A stretch of 64,000 bases of DNA from Dicyema japonicum (lineage: Eukaryota; Dicyemida; Rhombozoa; Dicyemidae). This document shows positions 22,879 through 36,360 of this stretch, one piece after another. The stretch is taken from positions 451,695-515,694 of the forward strand of contig RDEW01000026.1 of NCBI GenBank assembly GCA_011109175.1, given 5' to 3'. Numbering within the stretch: the stretch's first letter is position 1; the number at the start of each line of letters is the position of its first letter. The translations under genes and the position numbers were made by a program. The notes below the pieces were generated by a model. It saw only the letters and a list, made by a program, of their open reading frames with translations, was not told where the DNA came from and searched no databases.

Positions 22879-24360
22879 TTGTACCCCGAGGTCCTAAATA
22901 CCTTAATACTAAAGCATCCAGATGCACCGACTGACTATGAAAAGTTTTTGAATCCTGAAGGAACCCAGGAGATAATCATTACTGAATCCGAAGTGCGCCA
23001 CGGAATAACTTCCTTCGCGGCTAGCAGCGGTGGAGGCTTGGAAGGGTTACGTCCTGGCCATATTAAGGACCTTACGTCCACTTACACCTCGGAAGCTGGA
23101 CGCTGTCTTGTCAAATCAATTACGGACCTAATCAGAAAAATGGTTAACGGCGACATCCCAAAATATGCCAGAGAATTGCTCTTCTCTGCAAGGCTACTTG
23201 CTTTCAAAAAACCCAACGGAGGAATCCGCCCCATTGCGGTCGGGAACTATTTTAGAAGACTTGCAGCAAAAGTAGCATCGACCATGGTGAGCCGACAACT
23301 CGGAGAGGAGTTCTTTCCTAAACAAATGGGTGTTAGTATCCAGAACGGATGTGAGGTTGCGGTTCATGCAGCAAGGCGTTTCTTCACACAGAAAAATATT
23401 TCAAATGAATGCATTGGAATCAAGTTGGACATAACGAATGCCTTTAATTCTCTCAGAAGAGACGAAATTATGAAAACGTGTTGGAAGAGGGCTCCAAAGC
23501 TTTTCCCTCTTGTCAATCTATCCTATGGGGAAGATACGTCTTTGGTTTTTGAAAATGAAATTATTAAATCAAAAACGGGTGTACAACAAGGAGATCCGCT
23601 CGGACCTCTATTATTTGCCTTGACCATTGATGAGGTTGTGAGTTCAATTGATGCTCAGCTAAATCTCTGGTACCTCGATGATGCCACAATTGGAGGATCG
23701 TTCAAAGAAACATACAATTCATTACGTAAAGCGTTACCCGCTTTAAAACATTTGGGCTTGGACATCAATGTTAACAAATCAGAGCTAATAAATGTCTCAT
23801 ATCCATACACCGACTTCCTCTCTATCAAGGAGTCTTTTAACGAACTGCTTCCTGGGATCCCGACTGTGCCAGTTGATAAATTATATTTCCTCGGATGCCC
23901 ACTCAGCGAAGAAGAACTCAAGAACCATCTACTTTCCAAAAATGAAGAATTACCACGCCTTGCGAGAAGATTGTCATGTCTCGACTCTCACACATCTTTC
24001 TTCCTGATGAGAAACAACATCGGACTACCCAAGCTTTTATATCTACTCCGATGTTCACCCTGCTACGAACAATATGACAGTCTACTTTCAATAGACAAGT
24101 CTCTCAAGCATACAGTCGAGTCACTAATTAACGTCCGCTTCGACGAACTTGGTTGGAAACAATGTAAGCTTCCCTCAGGATTTGGGGGTGTCGGAGTGAG
24201 ATCGGCGCTGGAGGTTGCGTACCCGGCATACCTATCGTCTCTCTCAAGCTGCAGCCATTTGACACGGCAAGTCCTTCATTACACAATTGGACTTCGCTGG
24301 AATGAGTCATTTGACGAAGCTTGTCGGAAATGGAACGGGTTCGGACTTAAAATCCCATAA
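22879..24360 (+). CDS. Reverse transcriptase of the R2-like element
   Basis: A 493-residue open frame. It starts in the pre-RT region (HPDAPTDYEKFLNPEG), followed by GGLEGLRPGHIKDL, KLDITNAFNSLRR (motif A), GVQQGDPLGPLLF (motif B) and LWYLDDATIGG (motif C, both catalytic aspartates present) near 23670. The thumb region has NVRFDELGWKQ and FGGVGVRSA. The reading then continues in the overlapping endonuclease frame at 24287. The core motifs are intact, though the separation of the domains into three frames makes activity doubtful. Confidence 0.85.
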   Translation: MYPEVLNTLILKHPDAPTDYEKFLNPEGTQEIIITESEVRHGITSFAASSGGGLEGLRPGHIKDLTSTYTSEAGRCLVKSITDLIRKMVNGDIPKYARELLFSARLLAFKKPNGGIRPIAVGNYFRRLAAKVASTMVSRQLGEEFFPKQMGVSIQNGCEVAVHAARRFFTQKNISNECIGIKLDITNAFNSLRRDEIMKTCWKRAPKLFPLVNLSYGEDTSLVFENEIIKSKTGVQQGDPLGPLLFALTIDEVVSSIDAQLNLWYLDDATIGGSFKETYNSLRKALPALKHLGLDINVNKSELINVSYPYTDFLSIKESFNELLPGIPTVPVDKLYFLGCPLSEEELKNHLLSKNEELPRLARRLSCLDSHTSFFLMRNNIGLPKLLYLLRCSPCYEQYDSLLSIDKSLKHTVESLINVRFDELGWKQCKLPSGFGGVGVRSALEVAYPAYLSSLSSCSHLTRQVLHYTIGLRWNESFDEACRKWNGFGLKIP

Positions 24361-25069
24361 GACTCAACGAAGCAAAGTAATTGGGATAACATTGTCTGCT
24401 CCAAAATTTTGGAAGACCTTAAAAAAGAAGCAAATTAACATCGTCTGGCTTGTTTGGTGTCAGCTTCAAGTAGAGGGAGTGGAGCATGGCTTGGTGCAAT
24501 ATTTTGCCCAACCTCGGGACCTTTTGGACGACGATTCTTTGAGGATTGGAATCGGACAAAGGCTGGGACTAGACGTTTGCCAGGAGCACCGATGCCGATG
24601 CGGAAAACAGTTCGATGCGAAGGAATTGCACCCGCTGTCCTGCAGAAGAAGCACCGGAAGGGGACCACGTCATGCTGCTCTGAATGATGTGATCGTCAGA
24701 GCTCTGAAGGCTTCAGGCTTCCCAGCACAGCTTGAACCAGTGGGTCTTGATCGAGGAGATGGGAAGAGACCTGACGGGATGACCCTTTTCCCCTTCACGT
24801 CTGGAAGATCTTTGGTCTGGGACGCAACTTGCATAGACACGTTCTCAAGCACAAACATTTTTCAATCTGTTCAGACACCTGGAGCAGCTGCTTCGACTGC
24901 GGAAAACCTAAAAATCAAGAAATATTCTTGCCTCGGGGATCGCTACCGATTTACTCCTGTTGCGACCGAATCATCGGGAGCCGTTGGTCCAATGACGGTT
25001 GAATTCTTGCAAGAACTCGGAGGATTGCTTGCCAGAAAGAAAAGGATCAACGAGAAGGGTTATGACTAA
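24287..25069 (+). CDS. C-terminal finger and restriction-like endonuclease of the R2-like element
   Basis: Contains CRCGKQFDAKELHPLSC followed by RH (C-x-C...H-x4-C type finger, near 24590) and then KRPDGMTLFPF...SLVWDATCIDT near 24770-24840, a PD...(D/E)xK-like catalytic arrangement. After that comes a conserved tail (FTPVATESSGAVGPMTVEF). It overlaps the RT frame by 74 bp in another phase, so a frameshift mutation has split the two. The copy at 15640-16790 confirms the motif spacing. Confidence 0.8.
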   Translation: MDFAGMSHLTKLVGNGTGSDLKSHKTQRSKVIGITLSAPKFWKTLKKKQINIVWLVWCQLQVEGVEHGLVQYFAQPRDLLDDDSLRIGIGQRLGLDVCQEHRCRCGKQFDAKELHPLSCRRSTGRGPRHAALNDVIVRALKASGFPAQLEPVGLDRGDGKRPDGMTLFPFTSGRSLVWDATCIDTFSSTNIFQSVQTPGAAASTAENLKIKKYSCLGDRYRFTPVATESSGAVGPMTVEFLQELGGLLARKKRINEKGYD

Positions 25070-25379
25070 GACAAAAGATTGGAATAGCCATACTCCGAGG
25101 AACTCGTTCGCAATCCACGCAGCAGGCTTCCTCAACTGACATTTGTTTAATTGTTAAAAAAAAATTTTCACCAAAAAAAAATAAAAAAAATAAAAAAAAA
25201 GTTAATGAAGTTTAAATTTTCTTTAAAAAATTTTTTTTTTGCGGAATGCAATTGTTGATTACTGATCTGGCCCGCAGACCAAAAAGGTTGAGAACCACTA
25301 GTTTACATCCAAATGATATTTGTTCGTATTAAGTCCATATGAAATTTAAGATAGAGTCGTATTATTGCTGGCAGATTAT

Positions 25380-25630
25380 TTAATAATAATATCAACACTT
25401 TTGTGAAAGCCATAATCGAGTATTTGTATCATTAATATTTAATTATACCTCTGGATGGGGACGACACATATTTTATTTTGGAGTAAAAACACTTAAGACA
25501 ATCCAGTTCCGCAGTGAGGAATCACCGTTGACTGCGTCATCCGTCAAACCACAAAGTATAGTAAATGCATAGAACCTTCAGCCAGAATAAACAACATCGA
25601 GATTCGAACTCGGAAACATATGGATTTTTT
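25380..25630 (-). repeat. tRNA-derived SINE, family B (copy)
   Basis: Minus-strand copy: CCGAGTTCGAATCTCG (B-box-like) near 25610, then GGCTGAAGGTTCTATGCAT, TTTGACGGATGACGCAGTC and CACTGCGGAACTGGATTGTC at 25505. It finishes with the GGCTTTCACAAAAG-like tail near 25400. It lines up block by block with 42515-42810. Confidence 0.7.
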
Positions 25631-25760
25631 GTCTCTTAAGAGTCATATTATTTAAATAAACTAAAGTATCAAAAAAACTTTCAGTTGTAAAATTAATCTA
25701 AAATATATTTATTAATAAATTTATTAGTGATAATAATTAAAAACATAAATAATCGTTGTG

Positions 25761-27259
<1,499 letters not shown>

Positions 27260-27529
27260 TTATTTTAATAAACACAATTTTACTGTTTTTCATGTCACTT
27301 GATTAGGCACTCTTACGAATAACCTAATTTGTCAGTTAACACTATGCATTCTATTAGGTCAGTGACTCTTTTGTAGGTTTTCTTGTGAAGGAAAGGTTGG
27401 ACCCAGTTGCGTTGTATGTGCACTTGTCCGGAGGACTCCGGGAATTTTCTATACTGCGGTTTACGAATGTCCTCATTGAATGGACAGCGGCCTAGCATCC
27501 TAGGCGAACACCGACGCCTACTTGAGGTG

Positions 27530-28400
27530 GGTTCAAGAATTACGTGATGAGTGGAATAGAATGTGTGGAAGCAATCTTATTAGCCAACCTCCTGAAGACA
27601 AACCCGACTCTTATCGAAGGCTATCAGATTAGCGGAGAACAGGATGTGGTGGACAACTTAGGTAAGTACTCCAGTTGCCCAGTGGTTCCTCAATGTAATT
27701 GTGGAGAAAACAGAATTGACTGAACTAGTCAGACAAAAATTTAAGCTGGATAAACATTGGTGAAAAGTAAGAAACTCGGATTATTATTGGGAGATGAACA
27801 AGACGTAATTATGCGGAAGACACATGCAAACAGTGCACTACGCAGCCTAAAGGAAAATTAACTAAAGCGTAAAGGATTGAGTACACAAACACAGATACGT
27901 CTATACAATTCACTGGTGAAGCCTATTCTCCTCTACAATGCCGGAACGTGGGGACTTTTTGATACGGACAATCACAATCTAGACTAGTTCCATAGAAATC
28001 AACTTCGACTTACTCTAGCCTCGACATGACATTCAAGGCTCAGAAGCAAAATACTCTATACCAGGACATCAAGCAAACCTATCTCACTAGAAATAACGGT
28101 ATGCAGGTGGAGACTATTCGTATACATTCTAAGAATGGATTTGGAGGCACCACCAAATACTGCCATGGAGGACTATTTCGAAACTGACGGACCTCGTTTC
28201 AGGGGGCGCCCGAGAAATACTCTCCAGGTTACGCTGGATAGAGAGCTTCGGAGAGTGAGGAAACAAGTAAAAGATGAATACGACCTTGACGCCTTACGGA
28301 ATGTTGGCCAGGACAGGGGGAAATGGAAAAAATTAATAACTCTTATTGTTTCCTGTGTGCACAAGATTTGTCATGACCCATGTCATCGCAAAAGTGATTA
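27530..28400 (+). mobile_element. RTE-like LINE 3' fragment
   Basis: Broken frames give LYNSLVKPILLYNAGTWGL near 27905 and FVYILRMD near 28115. An open stretch then has PPNTAMEDYFETDGPRFRGR followed by RRVRKQVKDEYDLDALRNV. The MEEYFET.G..FRGRP block is shared with the fragments at 41460, 44940 (-) and 56780, so this is a family of 5'-truncated copies. Confidence 0.65.
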
Positions 28401-28848
28401 ATAATAAGGGGTGTTATTTGGGTCAACCTATATTTTCTTTCACATAAATTCTTTCTTTTTCCCTTTCAGGAATATAGTGTGCATAGGGCGATCCAAACAA
28501 TCATCGGAAGAGACTGCTTTTTCAGTACATGCGTATAAGGAATCTCACTATAAATTTTATAGAATTTCTAGAAGATGCCAAGCTCAAAATGCAGTAATTG
28601 TGGGAAGGAATTTGTTTAAATGACAATTTCGGAGCTGGGATAGTTGGATTTCCTGGTGGTAGGTGATGACAGCAAGGGGTCTTTTGATCATTCCGGCATA
28701 GGACATATGGAACCCTCGGAAATATAATGTGCAGCGATTACCCGTTTCTTTTTGTTGCATTTACTGTCTCTTTTTCTTTCACTGGTTTCGAATTTTGCGT
28801 AAATTGTAAAGATTGAAAAAAGGAAAACAAAAATTACAAAAGTGAGGA
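28401..28848. other. Intergenic, nothing recognised
   Basis: Contains a short open frame (28411-28623) without recognisable motifs. It is the 3' flank of MCM6. Confidence 0.4.
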
Positions 28849-31157
<2,309 letters not shown>

Positions 31158-31267
31158 CACCAATTTTAATTTAATTATTAATTTAATATTTTATTAATCT
31201 AATTTGATTTTAATCCAAAACTATTTCTTCTAAATTGATTCTTTTGGAGATCATCTGGAAATTAGAG

Positions 31268-31760
31268 TCTTGCAGTTCCTCTCCCAAGCCTACAGCCTAG
31301 ATTATCCCTGCCACTCTCTATGCAAACCGCAAAACAAAAGAAAAATTATTATGACAACCAGTGGCTTGCCTCGAATGCTATCATCCATTTTTACCAGCTC
31401 CAATGACAAGAGTCGTCTGAAACAGATACACGATTTTGTTTCTACGAGAAGCTTCCGAAGACTCGAAGATAATAAAATACTACACTTGCCTCTTCCTCCA
31501 ATAGACCAATCAGAATCCTCTCTTCCGAGGGAAGTCCAAGTAAACCTGGCTCGTCTACGATGTGGCCACCACCCCTCTCTACCAAAGTACGATATCTTCT
31601 GTCCCTTTTGCAACCTCTACGTGTTGACAACAAATTGAATGCCATGAATTAGTAAAACGTTCGTCTACAATGCCGGGACTGACCGATCTATGAGAGCGAC
31701 CAACATCTGCTGCGTCCTATTTAATTGCTGCTGTTACTTAACTAATTAATTCTTCTCCAC
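31268..31760 (+). mobile_element. C-terminal fragment of the 2A-type LINE
   Basis: Open frame 31270-31638 has HDFVSTRSFRRLEDNKI and SSLPREVQVNLARLRCGHHPSL, matching the C-terminal extension of the LINE at 49031-52525 (HDFISTRAI..., LARLRCGHHPFL). A weak tail lies at 31640-31760. It sits about 110 bp upstream of the MCM6 start on the other strand. Confidence 0.75.
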
Positions 31761-32067
31761 TCAGCAAGTCTTAATCACATATGAAGATATCAGAGGAGTT
31801 TATATCATTTAATGTCATAGGCTTGAAAGATATTTCCAAACGAATAATCTTATGTCAGGACGCAAATACTTATGTTGTTACTTGTGGACTAGATGAGTGA
31901 CATAATAATTACCGAATAATCCTCCTATCATCAGAATATCATCACTACTTAAATTTAATCTACAAATGTTATTGTGAACGATTGTATGATAGTCTCGTAT
32001 GCGGAACATGTGGGAATTTAGTATATTTGACATTATGCTCCTACAATAGTGTTAATTATTATTATTT
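31760..32067. other. Spacer, nothing recognised
   Basis: AT-rich flank between a LINE tail and the MITE. No supported feature. Confidence 0.4.
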
Positions 32068-32592
32068 GTGAGCGTCCATTTGACGGACCCGCCACTTGCC
32101 GGACCTTTACTAGTTTCACTAATTTTCCAAAAAAACGTATTTTAATTCTAAGTCCAAAATAATTCATTTTATTTAAATATTTTCAATATTTCTAACAATG
32201 TTGTAAATAATTGACATTGAAACAAGAACAACAAGAAGCCAACTTCAAAAATCTGACACGTTTTTAACAAAATTTTATTTGGTTTTAAAGGATAACCAAC
32301 TACAATTAGTGTGGCGCAATAATAATTTTTCTGAAACTTCTGCCCTAACCTTAAAAATAACCCTGCATATTTTATTCATAAACCCTTATCTAAACCATAA
32401 TTTTAGATTATACGACATTTTCAACCCGACACATAATGATAATCATAAAAATGAATTGTTTTTTTTCAAAAATTAAGTTTTTATTATTTTTAATCATGAG
32501 AATTGATATCATTATCATGTAAAATAATATGTTTTATTATAAAAATGTGAATACGGTCAGGCAAATGGCGGGTCCGTCAAATGGACGCCGAC
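32068..32592. mobile_element. MITE-like element with 37-bp inverted repeats and target duplication
   Basis: The left end starts GTGAGCGTCCATTTGACGGA (32068-32104) and the right end (32556-32592) is its inverted copy, with about 33 of 37 positions matching by eye. ATTATTT flanks both sides (32061-32067 and 32593-32599), giving a 7-bp duplication. The 525-bp body is AT-rich and non-coding. Superfamily is unassigned; 7-8 bp fits P, hAT or Merlin, but the ends do not have an obvious hAT start. Confidence 0.85.
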
Positions 32593-32599
32593 ATTATTT

Positions 32600-33238
32600 T
32601 CCAAAATTATTTAAAAAAAACTTGTACTCTTTCCAACCCCTTCCCTTCCTCAACCAGAATTCCAACACGATTTTCGTTCGATCTAACGTCGTCAATTTAT
32701 TGTTGACAGCTTCAATGCAACCTCCTGCTATTATCCTAGGAGATGGCTATATTATCGCAACCGGAAACCATTTAGCGTTGACCACAGTCGTCAAGCCCCA
32801 ACTTAAGATTATTCACTTTAGACGGAAATGTAAAAAAAACCCAGAATCTTCATTGGCTCTGTGGGGGTACCACACTGAGTTCTCTTACAATTTTCTAAGT
32901 AACATACACAAGATTGATGAAGTTAACGACCCATGACAAGCAATCACTCAGAAATTAAATATTTTACGTTGACTCGTCAAGAGAACTTTCAATTTAGACG
33001 AATCTATCCAAAAACTTTACTGACAGACCATAACATTGTCAATCAAGTTTGTTTTGCACTGTCAGAGTCTATACTCTACAAACTAAACTCACTATACCGG
33101 TCAACTCTCCGCATACCTGAGAGTGCAATCTTATGGATAGATCTATTCAAGTTATTACAACCCATATATGCGGAGATGGATTACTTCGTTTCCGTAAGAA
33201 GGCTAGAAAGTTGTAGGCCTAGAAGTTCTCTTCCATAA
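32600..33238 (+). pseudogene. Unrecognised broken coding-like region, possibly LINE-derived
   Basis: Two frames in succession (to about 32936, then 32933-33238) with fairly high coding character: NHLALTTVVKPQLKIIHFRR, WGYHTEF, then SESILYKLNSLYRSTLRIPE and FVSVRRLESCRP. I do not recognise the family. The junction contains a frame change with no good short intron. The first frame formally begins inside the MITE right end, so its start is artificial. Confidence 0.35.
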
Positions 33239-33322
33239 CCAATTCTTGTGCAATTATAAAAGACTCTTAAAAACAAAGATTTTTTTATTTAACCCAAGAC
33301 CACGGTAAAACCATACTAATTA

Positions 33323-33772
33323 TCACGTGATCCCGATGCATTCTAACAGAGACCTCATTTTTTCTCGGTGTTCTTTCTTCGTGTCCGCGCATGAATGTAC
33401 AGGACTGCCTGAATTTTCAGGGCCACCTTCCCGTGATCTGGAGTCTAGTCTCATAAGGGCCTCCAGAGGCGTAGGTCCGGTTCGGTGATCTTCACAAATC
33501 CAACGCTCCGTTACTCTGTAAGCCCTCTTTTGCATTTCCTCAATTTTCCTCATATTTGTCCAAGATATGGACGGTCCCCACGAGGCGCATGCATATGATA
33601 AACATGGCTCGATGTACTGTTTGTACACGTTCATCAAGACTGAGTGAGTACCACTCTTCCATATTCCCGATAAACTTTTCAATACGTTCAGTTTCTTCTC
33701 GCATTTCAATAGAATGTTTTCTACGTGATTAACGAAATTAGTATGTAGTTTTAGTTCAACCGATAATTTAAT
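33323..33772 (-). mobile_element. LINE RT C-terminal fragment
   Basis: Minus strand: LKLHTNFVNHVENILLKCEK, LNVLKSLSGIWKSGTHSVL, YKQYIEPCLSYACASWGPS and MQKRAYRVTERW, the thumb/C-terminal part of a Jockey/CR1-type RT. It is frame-broken after about residue 85. The first 45 bp (33729-33772) are repeated at 36317-36360. Confidence 0.75.
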
Positions 33773-33779
33773 GATATTA

Positions 33780-33850
33780 AAGATTCGACACAGAGAAGGT
33801 ACAATTGAGAACCACAGTTATATGATGGTGTTGCTAACTGCGGAACTGAA
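33780..33850 (+). repeat. Possible SINE family B shard
   Basis: GATGGTGTTGCTAACTGCGGAACTG resembles the GACGGCGTCATCAG...ACTGCGGAACTGG part of SINE B. The match is short and imperfect. Confidence 0.35.
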
Positions 33851-33959
33851 TGGCTATATTCCTCCTAATCTGAAAGTTCTAAATAATAATTAAAAAAATA
33901 AAGATAATATTAATGAATTGTCAAAAATTTAAGTGATTATATTAAAATGTTAGTAACTA

Positions 33960-36295
33960 TCAAAATTTATAGATGTAGCTGACTATCACAACCTTTGAAG
34001 TGAATTTTACTACCTAAATTTAAATAAACTGACAAACATTAATTTGTATGTTAGAATAGAGCCTCCCTTCGATTTTAATTTGGAATCCATTCGACTTGAG
34101 AGTTTGGCTCACTCTAAGATTACCCAGATTTGTTTCGTAGTTAAAAGTCACTACTTCATGAATTCCATTAAATTTATTTCCTCGATAAACAAGTTGAATG
34201 TAATGCTCTACACTATCCTGGCTCTCCAAAATAACAAGTGATACTCCACGGGGAATAGTTCCTGCTTCGTAAACAGTATCTCCTATACATTCAAAAGTTA
34301 AAACACACCTATTGTACTTGTCCTAAAGTGACCCTTTATTGCTCCACAAGAACTATCATCTCCTTCACAAACTCCACAAATGTCTTCTTTCGCATTAGAA
34401 TTGATCATCATATCACAACCGACCGACTGAAAGTGATAAACAAAATTGAACCACACACTTCTGGTCTATGCAAATTCCTCTCTCCTTATTGTTCTGAATA
34501 CAAGATGACCCTTGAGCTACGTGATCTTTGAACTTATCCTTTTCCGTAATTGTGTCCATACATAACAAAGTACAGTAATGAGATAGATCTGAGAGTAATA
34601 ATAGTCACGACCGTTTATTTTGTAAATGTAGGTATTCCCAAACTCTTTTTTACACTGTTCATCCAAAAATGGCTCTCTATTGCCGGGACAGTCCTCAAAC
34701 TTTATTTAGACAGAAAACCTTCTTTTTACAAACCTGATATTGTAAAAAAATTCCCTCGCAGTACTTTGCTCCATCAGATGGACTGTTGGTGAGGTTAATA
34801 ATATTACATTGGATTATTACATTCTCTGGATCGTACACGAATTGATAAACCACAGTTTTGATTACATTCGCCATATTCGGACCAGAGACTGAATCCTCCA
34901 TCGATGAATGGAAGGTAAGGCTTAATATATTCACATTCTCCACTTTTACATATCTACGTATAATTCATATTTACTTTATTTTCCGAACATTTGGTTCCAT
35001 CTGGAAACACAATAGCAGTATACGACGAGCCATACTGGTTAACGCAATACCCCCAACAGGATATCTTATTATATTTTAAATATACTTTCGATTTTACAAA
35101 TTTTGGAAATTCTGGACTTGAACACAAATTTTGGTTAATGTTTTCATTGTGTTGTTTTAACCTTTTAGCAGACTTTGCCTTAATGCATTGAGTCCGTTTG
35201 CTCATTCTGATTATATAATCAGCAATACTGAAGTAATTTAAGAATATCTCCCTTCGAACAGGTAGACCATTTTTTTTCAGTGTCTGAATTTAGATAAGAT
35301 CGCATTAGATATGACCCTTCGCATGGATTTTTTCTTGTATTATCATGCATGATTCCCAAACCGAATAAAATTAAAATAATTTACAAATGTCCCAATTCGT
35401 GACTCAAAGTAAATGGAGTTTTTAATCCATTGAATTTGATTGCAAGGCACTTTAAGGCTGAACATACCCCTAAAATTGGGGAAACTCCCAAGACTGATTT
35501 AATAGGAAAGTTAACACTGCTATAATATAAAATGTCACCTTAATATTTTAATGAAAACATCATGGTCAAAATCCCTATCTCTCTGACAATCCCCCAAGTC
35601 TCTCCTATAGTTGATAATAAGTTCATCTCCACGTAATAACTAGAAAATATTAGAATATTTAACATATTTTATAATTTTGACAACATTTACGTAGAAAAAC
35701 TCCCCAAGTGAATTCTTGTGCAATAAAACGTTTGTCTGAAATAGTTAGACAAAATAAACTTTATGAATAATTAAAGGAATCATTTTTTCTATTTCTGAGA
35801 GTTTTTCTGACGAATCATAATCGATTCTGACGACAGCATCAAGCCTCATTGGTGAATATGACGCCAACTCATATTCATTATACCCTCTTTCTACAATAAT
35901 CAGTTTTCCAGACTTTCTCTCATTTCGTTTTTATTCTGTTCATCTCTGATTTTTTGATAAACCACGTGTTCGCTTGAGACATTAAAGTCCCCTCGAGGTT
36001 CAATGTAAAACGACTGATCCTCAATTGCAACATATCCCATCTTGAATAAGCAAATTAAATAAACCAGTCCATGGCAAATATCAATGAGTGCGGATGAATA
36101 TGGTTGATTTAATAATGATCCATATTTTATGCATTTACTGTTTGCATGCTTCCTAACACTCTGTTTGTCAAGTCGTAGTGTTTCATTTATTCCATTTATT
36201 CTGATTTCATAAAAATCAAATTCTTTTGACGTGTGATTAACGTCTGTCACTTTCTTTGGAGTCACAACCTCAATTTTGGTATATCCCACGTGACC
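33960..36295 (-). CDS. ADAMTS-type secreted metalloprotease
   Basis: A zinc metalloprotease of the reprolysin (M12B) type with ADAMTS ancillary domains, acting on extracellular matrix. Order on the minus strand: prodomain (36289-35900, EFDFYEIRINGINETLRLDK); catalytic domain with SHELGH at about 35385, an intron, and GIMHDN, which together form the HExxHxxGxxH-type zinc site with the Met-turn side following; a cysteine-rich/disintegrin part (CWGYCVNQYGSS...DGTKCSEN near 35020); one thrombospondin type-1 repeat (DGGFSLWSEYGECNQNCG near 34880; SDGAKYCEG); a cysteine-rich block (DCPGNREPFLDEQC; DICGVCEGDDSSCG) and a spacer ending KVVIVSYIYKF, stop 33960 after a 24-nt intron. No start ATG or signal peptide was found: the first recognisable residues follow a likely splice acceptor at 36295, so a 5' exon is unplaced. 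The third zinc-ligand region is split by an intron and should be checked. Confidence 0.85.
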
Positions 36296-36299
36296 TAAT

Positions 36300-36360
36300 A
36301 GTGAGCAAACTCATTTACCGAAATTAGTATGTAGTTTTAGTTCAAATGATAATTTAATAA
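36300..36360 (-). repeat. LINE shard just upstream of ADAMTS
   Basis: 36317-36360 repeats 33729-33772 almost exactly (CGAAATTAGTATGTAGTTTT...). In the latter it codes for ELKLHTNF of a LINE RT, so this is a small LINE piece at the 5' side of ADAMTS. The same sequence thus flanks the ADAMTS gene on both sides in direct orientation. Confidence 0.6.

Larger units (their letters stand above)
22223..25160 (+). mobile_element. R2-like retrotransposon with PHD-type finger, RT and restriction-like endonuclease
   Basis: A nearly complete non-LTR element inserted in a hAT transposon. The order is an N-terminal PHD-like finger (22240-22728), RT (22879-24360) and a C-terminal CCHC-type finger plus PD-(D/E)xK endonuclease (24287-25069), then a 3' UTR running into A-rich sequence after 25150. 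Only two frame breaks separate the three parts, so it is the youngest of its family here. Codon use is richer in G+C than that of the host genes. It may belong near the R2/Utopia group; that needs a tree. Confidence 0.8.
21907..25304 (-). mobile_element. hAT transposon carrying a nested retrotransposon
   Basis: The left end CAGTGTTTCTTAACCTTTTT and the right end AAAAAGGTTGAGAACCACTA are inverted copies of each other, typical of hAT ends. Next to the left end, 22002-22214 on the minus strand encodes the C-terminus of a ZBED5/SCAND3-like hAT transposase. Almost everything else between the ends is the retrotransposon at 22223-25160. I do not see a convincing 8-bp target duplication, so the borders are approximate. 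Confidence 0.7.

Noticed and set aside
25150-25235. A-rich and T-rich runs as a possible terminator or hairpin
   Set aside because: Better explained as the 3' tail of the nested retrotransposon followed by hAT subterminal sequence.
31302-31613. Minus-strand frame upstream of MCM6, possible 5' exon
   Set aside because: The plus strand there matches the C-terminus of the 2A-type LINE, and MCM6 already has a complete N-terminus at 31157.
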